Shown here piece after piece: positions 1 to 4,856 of a stretch of DNA of 9,424 nt (its first letter is position 1; each line of letters opens with the position of its first letter). The notes beneath the pieces are model-generated. The model saw only the letters and a list, made by a program, of their open reading frames with translations. It did no database searches and was not told the origin of the DNA. Made by a program: the position numbers and the translations under genes. Origin of the DNA: CAYVJW01 sp964451885 (GTDB lineage: Bacteria; Patescibacteriota; Gracilibacteria; UBA4473); contig CAYVJW010000063.1 of the NCBI GenBank assembly GCA_964451885.1, positions 1 to 9,424 on the forward strand. Direction: 5' to 3'.

Positions 1-260
1 CAAGTCCGGTTCTTAGAAGGCTGGAGCTCAGCAATGGGCTCTGGCTATTCGGCCGGATAGCTTTCGGGTTTCGTTTTGAGTTGTAAACTCGCCCAATGCA
101 TGTAGCCTTCGTATGTGGTTCGTGTTCCTCAGGCCAGGATTCTACCTCACGACAGACACCCTTGCCTTCAGCTAGCGGTTAGTCACTACCTACCTCCGCA
201 GTGGACTTGACCTCGCTTCGCTCGGTCTCACCACCAAGTTATTGCCCATGCCGGGCGCAC
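1..260 (-). mobile_element. Group IIC intron, 5' portion (domain I); continues beyond left edge
   Basis: Read on the minus strand, the element starts at position 260 with GTGCGCCCGGCATGGGC, the hallmark 5' end of bacterial group II introns. Blocks follow in the order known from the Oceanobacillus iheyensis group IIC ribozyme: a GGTGAGA/AGTCC segment, CGCTAGCTGAAGGCAAGGGTGTC, a GAATC...CTGAGGAACACGAAC block, a CATACGAAGGCTA block, then GGGCGAGTTTACAACTC. This is domain I. Compared with the O. iheyensis sequence as I remember it, the piece between GAATC and CTGAGGAACACGAAC is shortened, as if one substem were lost. The remaining domains and any reverse transcriptase/maturase would lie left of position 1, so intactness and mobility cannot be judged. 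The last exon bases are CGTT; an AACG at 72-75 (minus), just after a GAGTT-tac-AACTC hairpin, could be the pairing EBS1, but that assignment is inference. The family call is strong; it is not an rRNA fragment. Confidence 0.88.
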
Positions 261-268
261 AACGTCTC

Positions 269-291
269 GGATCAATTTACAAAATTGATCC
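269..291 (-). repeat. Stem-loop at the group IIC intron insertion site
   Basis: This is a perfect 10-bp stem (GGATCAATTT/AAATTGATCC) with a 3-nt loop. On the minus strand it ends 8 nt before the intron 5' splice site (GAGACGTT, then the intron). Group IIC introns are known to insert just downstream of terminator-like stem-loops, so this is probably the hairpin recognised at insertion. On the plus strand a run of T (300-306) lies 8 nt after the stem, so it may be a weak terminator in that direction. No minus-strand gene that it would terminate is visible to its right. Confidence 0.65.
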
Positions 292-322
292 TGCTGGACT
301 TTTTTTATGATTATTTCACTGT

Positions 323-346
323 TTTTGGACAGACTCTTAGGGCGAG
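323..346 (+). repeat. Dispersed intergenic word (TTTTGGACAGAC ... AGGGCGAG)
   Basis: TTTTGGACAGAC (323-334) recurs exactly at 6729-6740. Its 10-nt core recurs in reverse complement at 1561-1570 (TCTGTCCAAA). AGGGCGAG (339-346) recurs in reverse complement at 6705-6712. All copies are intergenic. Together they suggest fragments of one small dispersed repeat. Apart from this and the intron-site hairpin, 261-394 holds nothing I recognise; the only short frame (307-357, 16 codons) is unsupported. Confidence 0.4.
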
Positions 347-394
347 CGACAAAATAACTTGAACAATTTCATCACAGCTTCACATCATCTAAAT

Positions 395-423
395 TTGACT
401 TCACAAACACAATCAGATACAAT
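395..423 (+). promoter_or_regulatory. Sigma70-type promoter, leader cassette copy 1
   Basis: The -35 TTGACT (395-400) and -10 TACAAT (418-423) are separated by exactly 17 bp. The predicted start near 430 gives a leader of about 24 nt before the ATG at 454. The whole block 395-445 is repeated at 1067-1117 with 46 of 51 positions identical, and in a deleted form at 1617-1657. Confidence 0.8.
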
Positions 424-453
424 CATTCTAGAAATTATCAATCCCCCACAGGA

Positions 454-1005
454 ATGACCGAAAACGACAACCAAAAACTCGACTTGATCATCAAAATGAT
501 CGAACAGCATGACAAAAGGTTTGATCAACATGACAAAAAATTTGAACAAATAGAGAAGAAGTTTGAACAAATAGAACAAGCTCGTAAAGAAGACCGGGCA
601 GAATGGAGGAGGGCCCGGGAAGAAGACCGGGCAGAATGGAGAAGTGCCCGGGAAGAAGACCAGGCAGAATGGAGAAGGATCCGGGAAGAAGACCAGGCAG
701 AATGGAGAAAAGCCCGGGAAGAAGACCGAGCAGAAATAGCTCGACAGTTTAATCAACAAGACAAAAGGTTTGATCAACAAGACAAAAGATTTGATCAACA
801 AGACAAAAGATTCGATCAAATTATAGATCTTATTCGCGATGAAAAACATGAGCGCGAGAAAATGGAGGCAAAATTGGAAAAAGTTTATGAAACACGCCAT
901 GAAGTGAAATATAAAATTGATAGAGATTTTATCCTTAAAAATATGGGATGGAATTTAGGAATAATTATCATTGGGATAACATTCCTTAAATTTGTTATTT
1001 TGTAA
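454..1005 (+). CDS. Tail-anchored coiled-coil repeat protein (paralog 1), unknown function
   Basis: I do not recognise a named family. The 183-residue product is almost entirely charged coiled coil. Residues 18-42 are heptad-like (QHDKRFD, QHDKKFE, QIEKKFE). Residues 43-97 are five tandem 11-residue units of the type AREEDRAEWRR. Residues 101-121 are three perfect QQDKRFD heptads. A conserved EKVYETR segment follows at about 142-148, and one hydrophobic helix at about 165-183 ends the protein. With no signal peptide, a C-terminal tail anchor facing the cytoplasm is the simplest topology. The layout resembles Borrelia Bdr proteins (11-residue repeats plus C-terminal membrane helix) and loosely the DUF1640/CCDC90 group, but homology is not shown. 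A shorter paralog follows at 1122 with the same promoter cassette, MTExDNQ start and LEKVYE motif. AGGA abuts the ATG, too close to act as a normal ribosome-binding site. Confidence 0.85.
   Translation: MTENDNQKLDLIIKMIEQHDKRFDQHDKKFEQIEKKFEQIEQARKEDRAEWRRAREEDRAEWRSAREEDQAEWRRIREEDQAEWRKAREEDRAEIARQFNQQDKRFDQQDKRFDQQDKRFDQIIDLIRDEKHEREKMEAKLEKVYETRHEVKYKIDRDFILKNMGWNLGIIIIGITFLKFVIL
580..744 (+). repeat. Five in-frame 33-nt tandem repeats (hendecad coding)
   Basis: Five 33-nt units encode A/I-R-E/K-E-D-R/Q-A-E-W/I-R/A-x. The middle units are nearly identical in DNA (CCCGGGAAGAAGACC... then GCAGAATGGAGAA), so they expanded recently or are homogenised. An 11-residue period is typical of hendecad coiled coils. 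Copy number could vary by slippage without breaking the frame. Confidence 0.9.
754..816 (+). repeat. Three in-frame 21-nt tandem repeats (QQDKRFD heptads)
   Basis: Three successive 21-nt units encode QQDKRFD with only third-position changes (AGG/AGA, TTT/TTC). Related heptads lie near the N-terminus (residues 18-31), so the same word flanks the 11-residue block on both sides. Confidence 0.88.
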
Positions 1006-1027
1006 GAACCTGTTCAAGGTCTTGCAC

Positions 1028-1068
1028 GAAAAAGCCAAGTCGAAAAGACTGGGCTTTTCGTTTTTTTT
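1028..1068 (+). terminator. Rho-independent terminator of the first coiled-coil gene
   Basis: An imperfect stem pairs GAAAAAGCC...AGTC with GACT...GGCTTTTC around a GAAAA loop. Eight T follow directly (1061-1068). The stop codon is 23 nt upstream. The last T of the tract are also the first bases of the next promoter's TTGACT, so terminator and promoter are fused. Confidence 0.8.
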
Positions 1069-1095
1069 GACTTCACAAACATAATCAGATACAAT
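1067..1095 (+). promoter_or_regulatory. Sigma70-type promoter, leader cassette copy 2
   Basis: TTGACT (1067-1072), a 17-bp spacer and TACAAT (1090-1095) match copy 1 except for one spacer base. Transcription should start near 1102, about 20 nt before the ATG at 1122. The preceding terminator's T tract overlaps the -35 box. No Shine-Dalgarno sequence is present in the leader. Confidence 0.8.
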
Positions 1096-1121
1096 CATTT
1101 CAGTAATTATCAATTCCTTCT

Positions 1122-1553
1122 ATGACAGAACACGACAATCAAAACACTGAACTTCTCATCAACATGATCCGAGGCTTGGAAAAACAAAGCGATCAAATCA
1201 GAATCACACAAAAAGAAGATCGAACAGAATGGAGAAAGACACGGGAAGAAGACCGAGCTGAAATGCGTCATTTGTTCGAGGAACAAAAAAAGGCCCGGGA
1301 AAAAGATCTAGCAGAAATGCATCGCTTGTTCGAAGAACAGAAAAAGAACCGGGAAGAAGACCGGACTGAATGGCGGCGCGGTTTTGATGAAATGAAATAC
1401 GATTTGCGACTGGATAAAGAGAAACTGGAAAAAGTCTATGAAGCAAGAAATCAAGTAACGGTTGGCTTTTCGCGGGCGTTTGCCACAACGAATGCTTTTA
1501 TTGCAGGCATTATAGCCGTACTAGTTTCATTATTCATGAATGTGGACAAATAA
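1122..1553 (+). CDS. Tail-anchored coiled-coil repeat protein (paralog 2), unknown function
   Basis: This 143-residue paralog of the upstream gene shares the MTExDNQ start, hendecad words such as QKEDRTEWRKT and REEDRAEMRHL, the EKLEKVYEAR motif (about 101-109) and a C-terminal hydrophobic helix (about 121-139) followed by a short polar tail. Its repeats differ: two 18-residue units of the type FEEQKKxREEDxxEMHRx (residues 52-69 and 70-87) replace the QQDKRFD heptads. The conserved ends and variable middle point to gene duplication followed by repeat remodelling. A cytoplasmic coiled coil anchored to the membrane by its tail, perhaps forming homo- or hetero-oligomers with paralog 1, is inferred. 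No enzymatic motif is visible. I saw no convincing terminator after it; the gap to the next cassette is about 60 nt. Confidence 0.83.
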   Translation: MTEHDNQNTELLINMIRGLEKQSDQIRITQKEDRTEWRKTREEDRAEMRHLFEEQKKAREKDLAEMHRLFEEQKKNREEDRTEWRRGFDEMKYDLRLDKEKLEKVYEARNQVTVGFSRAFATTNAFIAGIIAVLVSLFMNVDK

Positions 1554-1616
1554 CCCCCGATCTGTCCAAATTCCTCGACTTGTCCATATACAAACGTCAG
1601 TTGTTATGTTTTTTCT

Positions 1617-1657
1617 TTGACTTCACGAATACAATTATTCTAGAAATTACCAATCCC
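1617..1657 (+). promoter_or_regulatory. Leader cassette copy 3, with a 10-nt deletion
   Basis: This block matches copy 1 at 37 of 41 aligned positions but lacks 10 nt. The deletion lies between two direct ACAAT repeats, the signature of slippage. TACAAT now sits only 7 bp after TTGACT, so the original promoter cannot work. TAGAAA (1641-1646) lies 18 bp from the -35 and could be a weak substitute -10. Confidence 0.7.
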
Positions 1658-1687
1658 TTGTTTCCCTTGACGCAAAGAAGATAAAAT
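1658..1687 (+). promoter_or_regulatory. Candidate replacement promoter for the patatin-like gene
   Basis: TTGTTT (1658-1663), an 18-bp spacer and TAAAAT (1682-1687, 5 of 6 to consensus) lie immediately after the damaged cassette. Transcription would start near 1694, leaving at most about 8 nt before the GTG at 1702, nearly leaderless. The -35 is weak (3 of 6), so this is tentative. Confidence 0.4.
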
Positions 1688-1701
1688 AGTTTCATGGGGC
1701 T

Positions 1702-2559
1702 GTGAAAATACTTGAACAACATCATCCGCACAATCAAGAAGAAAAACTAGCCATCATTACCTCAGGAGGAGGAATGGCCTGTGTGTATTCCGCAGGAGCT
1801 TTGCTTACACTGGCCGAAAAATTCGAACTAGATGAGCCAAGTCTGATTATCAGCGGTTCAGGAAGTACGGGCAATTCAGCCTATTTTTTAGCCAAACAAT
1901 ATAAAGAAATAGAAACAGTCTGGACAAAAGAGCTCGTTGACGGTTCGGAATTTATCTCCTTGATGCGCGCCCACCAAATTTGCGATATAAACCATCTGGT
2001 CGATGTAATCTTCAAGGAACGATACCCGCTGGACTTAGAACGCTTCAATGCCTCAAAAACAAAAACCTTCTTTGCGGCAACAAACTGCCGAACCGGAAAA
2101 GCAAAATATTTTGATAAAACAGCCGCCGATATATTCGAAGTCCTCCGCGCCTCCATGGCCATTCCCGGACTCTACGGAGAAAAAGTAAAGATTGGCGAAG
2201 AGGCATACATCGATGGAAACGTCGGAGCCACTTTTATCGATGACATACGAAAAGCTTTTTCTGAAGGTGTTGAAAAAATCCTCCTCATCGACAACGCCAA
2301 CAACACCCTCATGACCACGTTTTTTACGAAAATTTATGCCAATCTGGTAGGTGACTGCCTGAAAAAAACTGTCCAGCGCAGCCTCCGGATTGCCACGTCT
2401 TTTTCCCCTCCGCCCCTCTCAAACTTCTTCCATCTCAAATTTACCGGAGAACACGGAACGCTCGATACAAATAAAGAACGAGTGAAAAACACTTTTGAGG
2501 CCGGGAGAAAGGATGTGTTGGAGAATGCGGAATTGGAGAGATTTTTAAAGGGAATGTAG
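1702..2559 (+). CDS. Patatin-like phospholipase/acylhydrolase, divergent
   Basis: This 285-residue protein has the patatin layout. A glycine-rich oxyanion loop GGGMAC is at 22-27. The nucleophile elbow is SGSTG at 53-57 with Ser55, where the usual first Gly of GxSxG is Ser. The ASMAIPGLY block (150-158) matches the patatin A-S-x-A-x-P motif, and the catalytic Asp171 sits in DGN (usually DGG/DGA). Family members are Ser-Asp dyad lipid acyl hydrolases. The Arg normally in the GGGxRG loop is absent, so activity or specificity may be altered. No signal peptide or membrane helix is seen, so it is probably cytosolic. The GTG start is chosen because it precedes the first beta strand (EKLAIITSGGG) suitably; an ATG at 1694 is out of frame and stops after three codons. 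No standard Shine-Dalgarno is present, only GGGG two bases away. Regulation may have been shared with the coiled-coil genes. Confidence 0.85.
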   Translation: MKILEQHHPHNQEEKLAIITSGGGMACVYSAGALLTLAEKFELDEPSLIISGSGSTGNSAYFLAKQYKEIETVWTKELVDGSEFISLMRAHQICDINHLVDVIFKERYPLDLERFNASKTKTFFAATNCRTGKAKYFDKTAADIFEVLRASMAIPGLYGEKVKIGEEAYIDGNVGATFIDDIRKAFSEGVEKILLIDNANNTLMTTFFTKIYANLVGDCLKKTVQRSLRIATSFSPPPLSNFFHLKFTGEHGTLDTNKERVKNTFEAGRKDVLENAELERFLKGM

Positions 2560-2590
2560 AGGAGGGGAGAGAAGGGGATTACAAAAAAAC

Positions 2591-2617
2591 TTGACACTCC
2601 ATACCCAAGACTGCTAA
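2591..2617 (+). promoter_or_regulatory. CIRCE-like operator (HrcA site) of groESL
   Basis: The left half TTGACACTC (2591-2599), a 9-nt spacer (2600-2608) and the right half GACTGCTAA (2609-2617) match the CIRCE consensus TTAGCACTC-N9-GAGTGCTAA at 7 of 9 and 8 of 9 positions, with exact spacing, directly upstream of groES. CIRCE is the operator of the heat-shock repressor HrcA, which itself responds to GroEL in well-studied species. Two of the three deviations (TTAG to TTGA) create the consensus -35 box. HrcA is not in this window. Confidence 0.75.
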
Positions 2618-2620
2618 ATT
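2591..2620 (+). promoter_or_regulatory. groESL promoter
   Basis: A perfect -35 TTGACA (2591-2596), an 18-bp spacer and TAAATT (2615-2620) form the likely promoter. Transcription would start near 2627, about 40 nt before groES. Both hexamers overlap the CIRCE-like inverted repeat, so a bound repressor would cover RNA polymerase contacts. Confidence 0.7.
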
Positions 2621-2667
2621 CCTCCCGCAAATAATATTCAAAACTCATTTCTTAACCCCAAACTAAA

Positions 2668-2961
2668 ATGGCAAAACTAGTTCCTCTGGACGACAACGTA
2701 ATCGTCAAGCCGATCGAAGAAGAAACCACCACAAAATCGGGAATAGTTCTTCCCGAAACCGCCTCAAAAGAAAAGCCCATGCGCGGAAGGGTCTTATCCG
2801 TGGGGCCCGGAAAATTAACCGATAAGGGAGACCGAGCACCCATCGGCGTAAAAGAAGGAGACATCGTGGTCTTCACAAAATACGCCCCGACAGAAATAAA
2901 GCTCGATGGAGAAGAGCTCTATATCGTGAGTTCAAATAGTTTGTTGGCTATTGAAGTATAA
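2668..2961 (+). CDS. groES: Co-chaperonin GroES
   Basis: This is a complete 97-residue Cpn10, the normal length. It forms the heptameric lid on GroEL that closes the folding chamber in the cytosol. The PLDDNVIVKP start, the mobile-loop segment TKSGIVLPETA (about 22-32), KGRVLSVGPG-like (RGRVLSVGPG) and the final KLDGEELYIVSSNSLLAIEV-type C-terminus fit the family throughout. groEL follows after 150 nt, a rather wide gap filled by an inverted repeat; no convincing second promoter was found there, so the two are probably co-transcribed from the CIRCE-regulated promoter. The ATG is fixed by the conserved MAKLVPLDDNV start. No Shine-Dalgarno sequence precedes it. Confidence 0.97.
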   Translation: MAKLVPLDDNVIVKPIEEETTTKSGIVLPETASKEKPMRGRVLSVGPGKLTDKGDRAPIGVKEGDIVVFTKYAPTEIKLDGEELYIVSSNSLLAIEV

Positions 2962-2964
2962 ATA

Positions 2965-3037
2965 AAATGGTTAATTGTTAAATGGTCAAATAGCTATAAT
3001 TATTTAACAAACCAACCATTTAGCCATTCAGCCATTT
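2965..3037. repeat. Imperfect inverted repeat of an AAATGG/CCATTT word between groES and groEL
   Basis: Left arm 2965-2986 (AAATGG, then TTAATTGT, then TAAATGGT) pairs imperfectly, with one gap, with the right arm 3015-3037, which reads ACCATTTAGCCATTCAGCCATTT-like words. Within each arm the word is itself repeated in variant form (AAATGGTT/AAATGGTC; CCATTTAG/CCATTCAG/CCATTTTT). In RNA it would fold into a long AT-rich hairpin between the two chaperonin cistrons and could set their relative levels. That role is inference. Confidence 0.65.
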
Positions 3038-3111
3038 TTGCAATAACTTTAAATCGGCATTCTTTAGTGCCAAAAATTACAATTTCTTAATTTTTAACCC
3101 TACATTTTAAG

Positions 3112-4755
3112 ATGGCAAAAGATATTAAATTCGGAAACAAGGCACGTGCAAAAGTTGCAAAAGGCGTGCATAGTCTGGCAAATGCTGTACGAGTTACAAT
3201 GGGCCCGAAAGGCCGAAATGCAATTCTTGAAAAAAGCTACGGTTCCCCCACTGTCACCAATGACGGCGTAACAATCGCCAAAGAAGTCGAATTTGAATGC
3301 AAGTTCGAAAACATGGGCGCACAACTAGCAAAAGAAGTCGCCACCAGAACAAACGACGTAGCCGGAGACGGAACCACTACTGCCACCGTCTTGGCAGATG
3401 CCATCATACGCGAAGGCCTCAAAAACGTTGAAGCCGGCGCCAACCCCATCGCTCTCAAAAGAGGAATAGACACGGCCGTAGAAGCCATAGTCAAAGAGCT
3501 TCGAAAAATGGCCGAACCGGTCGACTCCAACGAAAAAATAGAACAAGTCGCCACCATTGCTGCACAAGATCCGGACGTAGGCAAAATTATCGCAGAAGTA
3601 TTTGCCAAAGTCGGACACGAAGGCGTGGTAACCGTAGAAGACGGCCAAACATTGGGGCTGGAAACAGAGGTTGTAGAAGGTATGCAATTTGAAAACGGAT
3701 ACCTGTCTCCTTATATGGCCACAAAACCAGATACCATGGTGGCCGAAATCGAGAACGCAAAAATTCTCCTGACTGATAAAAAGATTTCCACAATCCAAGA
3801 AATCCTTCCACTCCTGGAACAAGTAGCCCAATCCGGGGAAAAGAACCTGGTTATCGTTGCCGAAGACATAGAATCCGAGGCCCTTGCCACACTCATCGTA
3901 AACAAACTCCGCGGAACTTTTAACGTCCTAGCCGTCAAGGCACCCGGATTCGGAGACCGCAGAAAGGCCATGCTTCAGGATATTGCCATACTCACCGGCG
4001 GAAAAGTGATCTCTGAAGATGTCGGGCTCAAACTTGACCATACAAATCTGGAAGACCTAGGATCAGCTAAAAAAGTAGTCGCCACAAAAGACACCACCAC
4101 TATCATCGATGGCGCCGGAACAAAAGAAGCTATTGGCGCTCGTATCAAAGAAATCGAAAGGGAAATTGACAATTCGACTTCCGACTACGACAAAGAAAAA
4201 TTGGCCGAACGCCGCGCAAAGCTGGGGGAAGGAGTAGCCGTCATCAAAGTCGGAGCCGCCAGCGAAGTAGAACAAAAAGAACGAAAACACCGCATCGAAG
4301 ACGCCGTACTCGCAACCAAAGCCGCCTCTGCCGAAGGCATTGTAGCAGGAGGAGGATGCGCGCTGCTCCGCGCTGCACAAACACTAAAAGAACTTACTCT
4401 GTCTAACGCGGAAGAACAAGTGGGTATTTCTCTAGTAATCCGTGCCTTGGAATCCCCAGTACGACAGATTGTAGAAAACGCCGGATACGAAGGATCGGTT
4501 ATCGTGAATTCCATCCTGCAGTCAACAGAAATCCATATGGGATTTGATGCCGCCGAAGGCAAGCTTAAGGACATGGTAAAAGCCGGAATTATCGATCCAA
4601 AAAAAGTTACCCGGTCCGCCCTCCAAAACGCCGCCTCCATAGCCAGCACCTTCCTCACCACAGAAGCCGCCATCACGGAGCTGCCAAAGAAAGAAGCACC
4701 CGCTCCTCCCATGCCGGAAGGAGGCGGAATGCCTCCAGGGATGATGGGAATGTAG
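3112..4755 (+). CDS. groEL: Chaperonin GroEL (Hsp60)
   Basis: This complete 547-residue group I chaperonin forms the double-heptamer folding chamber with GroES and uses ATP in the cytosol. Visible landmarks are VTMGPKGRN (28-36, nucleotide loop), the ATPase motif NDVAGDGTTTATV (81-93, catalytic Asp86), KAPGFGDRRKAML in the apical domain, GVAVIKVGAASEVE and EGIVAGGGCALLRA in the C-terminal equatorial domain, and a methionine/glycine tail ending GGGMPPGMMGM. Length and motifs are ordinary and complete. It follows groES and shares its CIRCE-like control. The start is fixed by MAKDIKFG; the upstream leader has no Shine-Dalgarno sequence. It is convergent with fmt, and a strong hairpin terminator lies 35 nt past its stop codon. 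Confidence 0.98.
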   Translation: MAKDIKFGNKARAKVAKGVHSLANAVRVTMGPKGRNAILEKSYGSPTVTNDGVTIAKEVEFECKFENMGAQLAKEVATRTNDVAGDGTTTATVLADAIIREGLKNVEAGANPIALKRGIDTAVEAIVKELRKMAEPVDSNEKIEQVATIAAQDPDVGKIIAEVFAKVGHEGVVTVEDGQTLGLETEVVEGMQFENGYLSPYMATKPDTMVAEIENAKILLTDKKISTIQEILPLLEQVAQSGEKNLVIVAEDIESEALATLIVNKLRGTFNVLAVKAPGFGDRRKAMLQDIAILTGGKVISEDVGLKLDHTNLEDLGSAKKVVATKDTTTIIDGAGTKEAIGARIKEIEREIDNSTSDYDKEKLAERRAKLGEGVAVIKVGAASEVEQKERKHRIEDAVLATKAASAEGIVAGGGCALLRAAQTLKELTLSNAEEQVGISLVIRALESPVRQIVENAGYEGSVIVNSILQSTEIHMGFDAAEGKLKDMVKAGIIDPKKVTRSALQNAASIASTFLTTEAAITELPKKEAPAPPMPEGGGMPPGMMGM

Positions 4756-4764
4756 AAACAATGG

Positions 4765-4856
4765 ACAGTGAACAACGAGCTGTGAACAGTAAAAAAGGGT
4801 CCTCTTCGGACTCTTTTTTGGTTGCCAAACACTGTTCACTGCTCATTGCTCACTGT
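4765..4856. repeat. 26-nt inverted repeat enclosing the groEL/fmt terminator
   Basis: The arm 4765-4790 and the reverse complement of 4831-4856 agree at 23 of 26 positions. Each arm is made of reiterated words (ACAGTGAAC / GAGCTGTGAAC; CACTGTTC / CACTGCTCATTG). The terminator hairpin 4791-4819 sits directly between, with 11 extra nt on the right side. The right arm runs into the 3' end of fmt, whose last codons and stop (4836-4838) are inside it. Confidence 0.8.
4791..4819. terminator. Bidirectional rho-independent terminator between groEL and fmt
   Basis: A 12-bp stem (AAAAAAGGGTCC with GGACTCTTTTTT, one G-U pair) closes a TCTTC loop. It carries a T tract on either strand, so it can end both convergent genes. 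Confidence 0.88.

Noticed and set aside
1..260. 3' part of an rRNA gene or a protein-coding gene
   Set aside because: The minus-strand GTGCGCCCGGC start and ordered domain I blocks fit a group II intron; no rRNA signature blocks are present.
307..357. 16-codon open frame with a hydrophobic start
   Set aside because: No promoter or ribosome-binding site, and it overlaps the dispersed TTTTGGACAGAC word.
385..900. Minus-strand open frame rich in FFPG-type repeats
   Set aside because: It is the mirror of the plus-strand 33-nt and 21-nt repeats of the coiled-coil gene; it has no start signals and no known family.
395..2559. A defence system formed by patatin plus coiled-coil membrane proteins
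   Set aside because: Some defence systems use patatin effectors, but no nucleotide cyclase, nuclease, NTPase or other sensor is present, so there is no support beyond adjacency.
3038..3066. Independent groEL promoter (TTGCAA, 17 bp, TCTTTA)
   Set aside because: The -10 matches consensus at only 2 of 6 positions.
4185..4832. Long minus-strand open frame opposite groEL
   Set aside because: It is antisense to the conserved GroEL C-terminus, with Ser/Ala-rich composition expected from the reverse strand.
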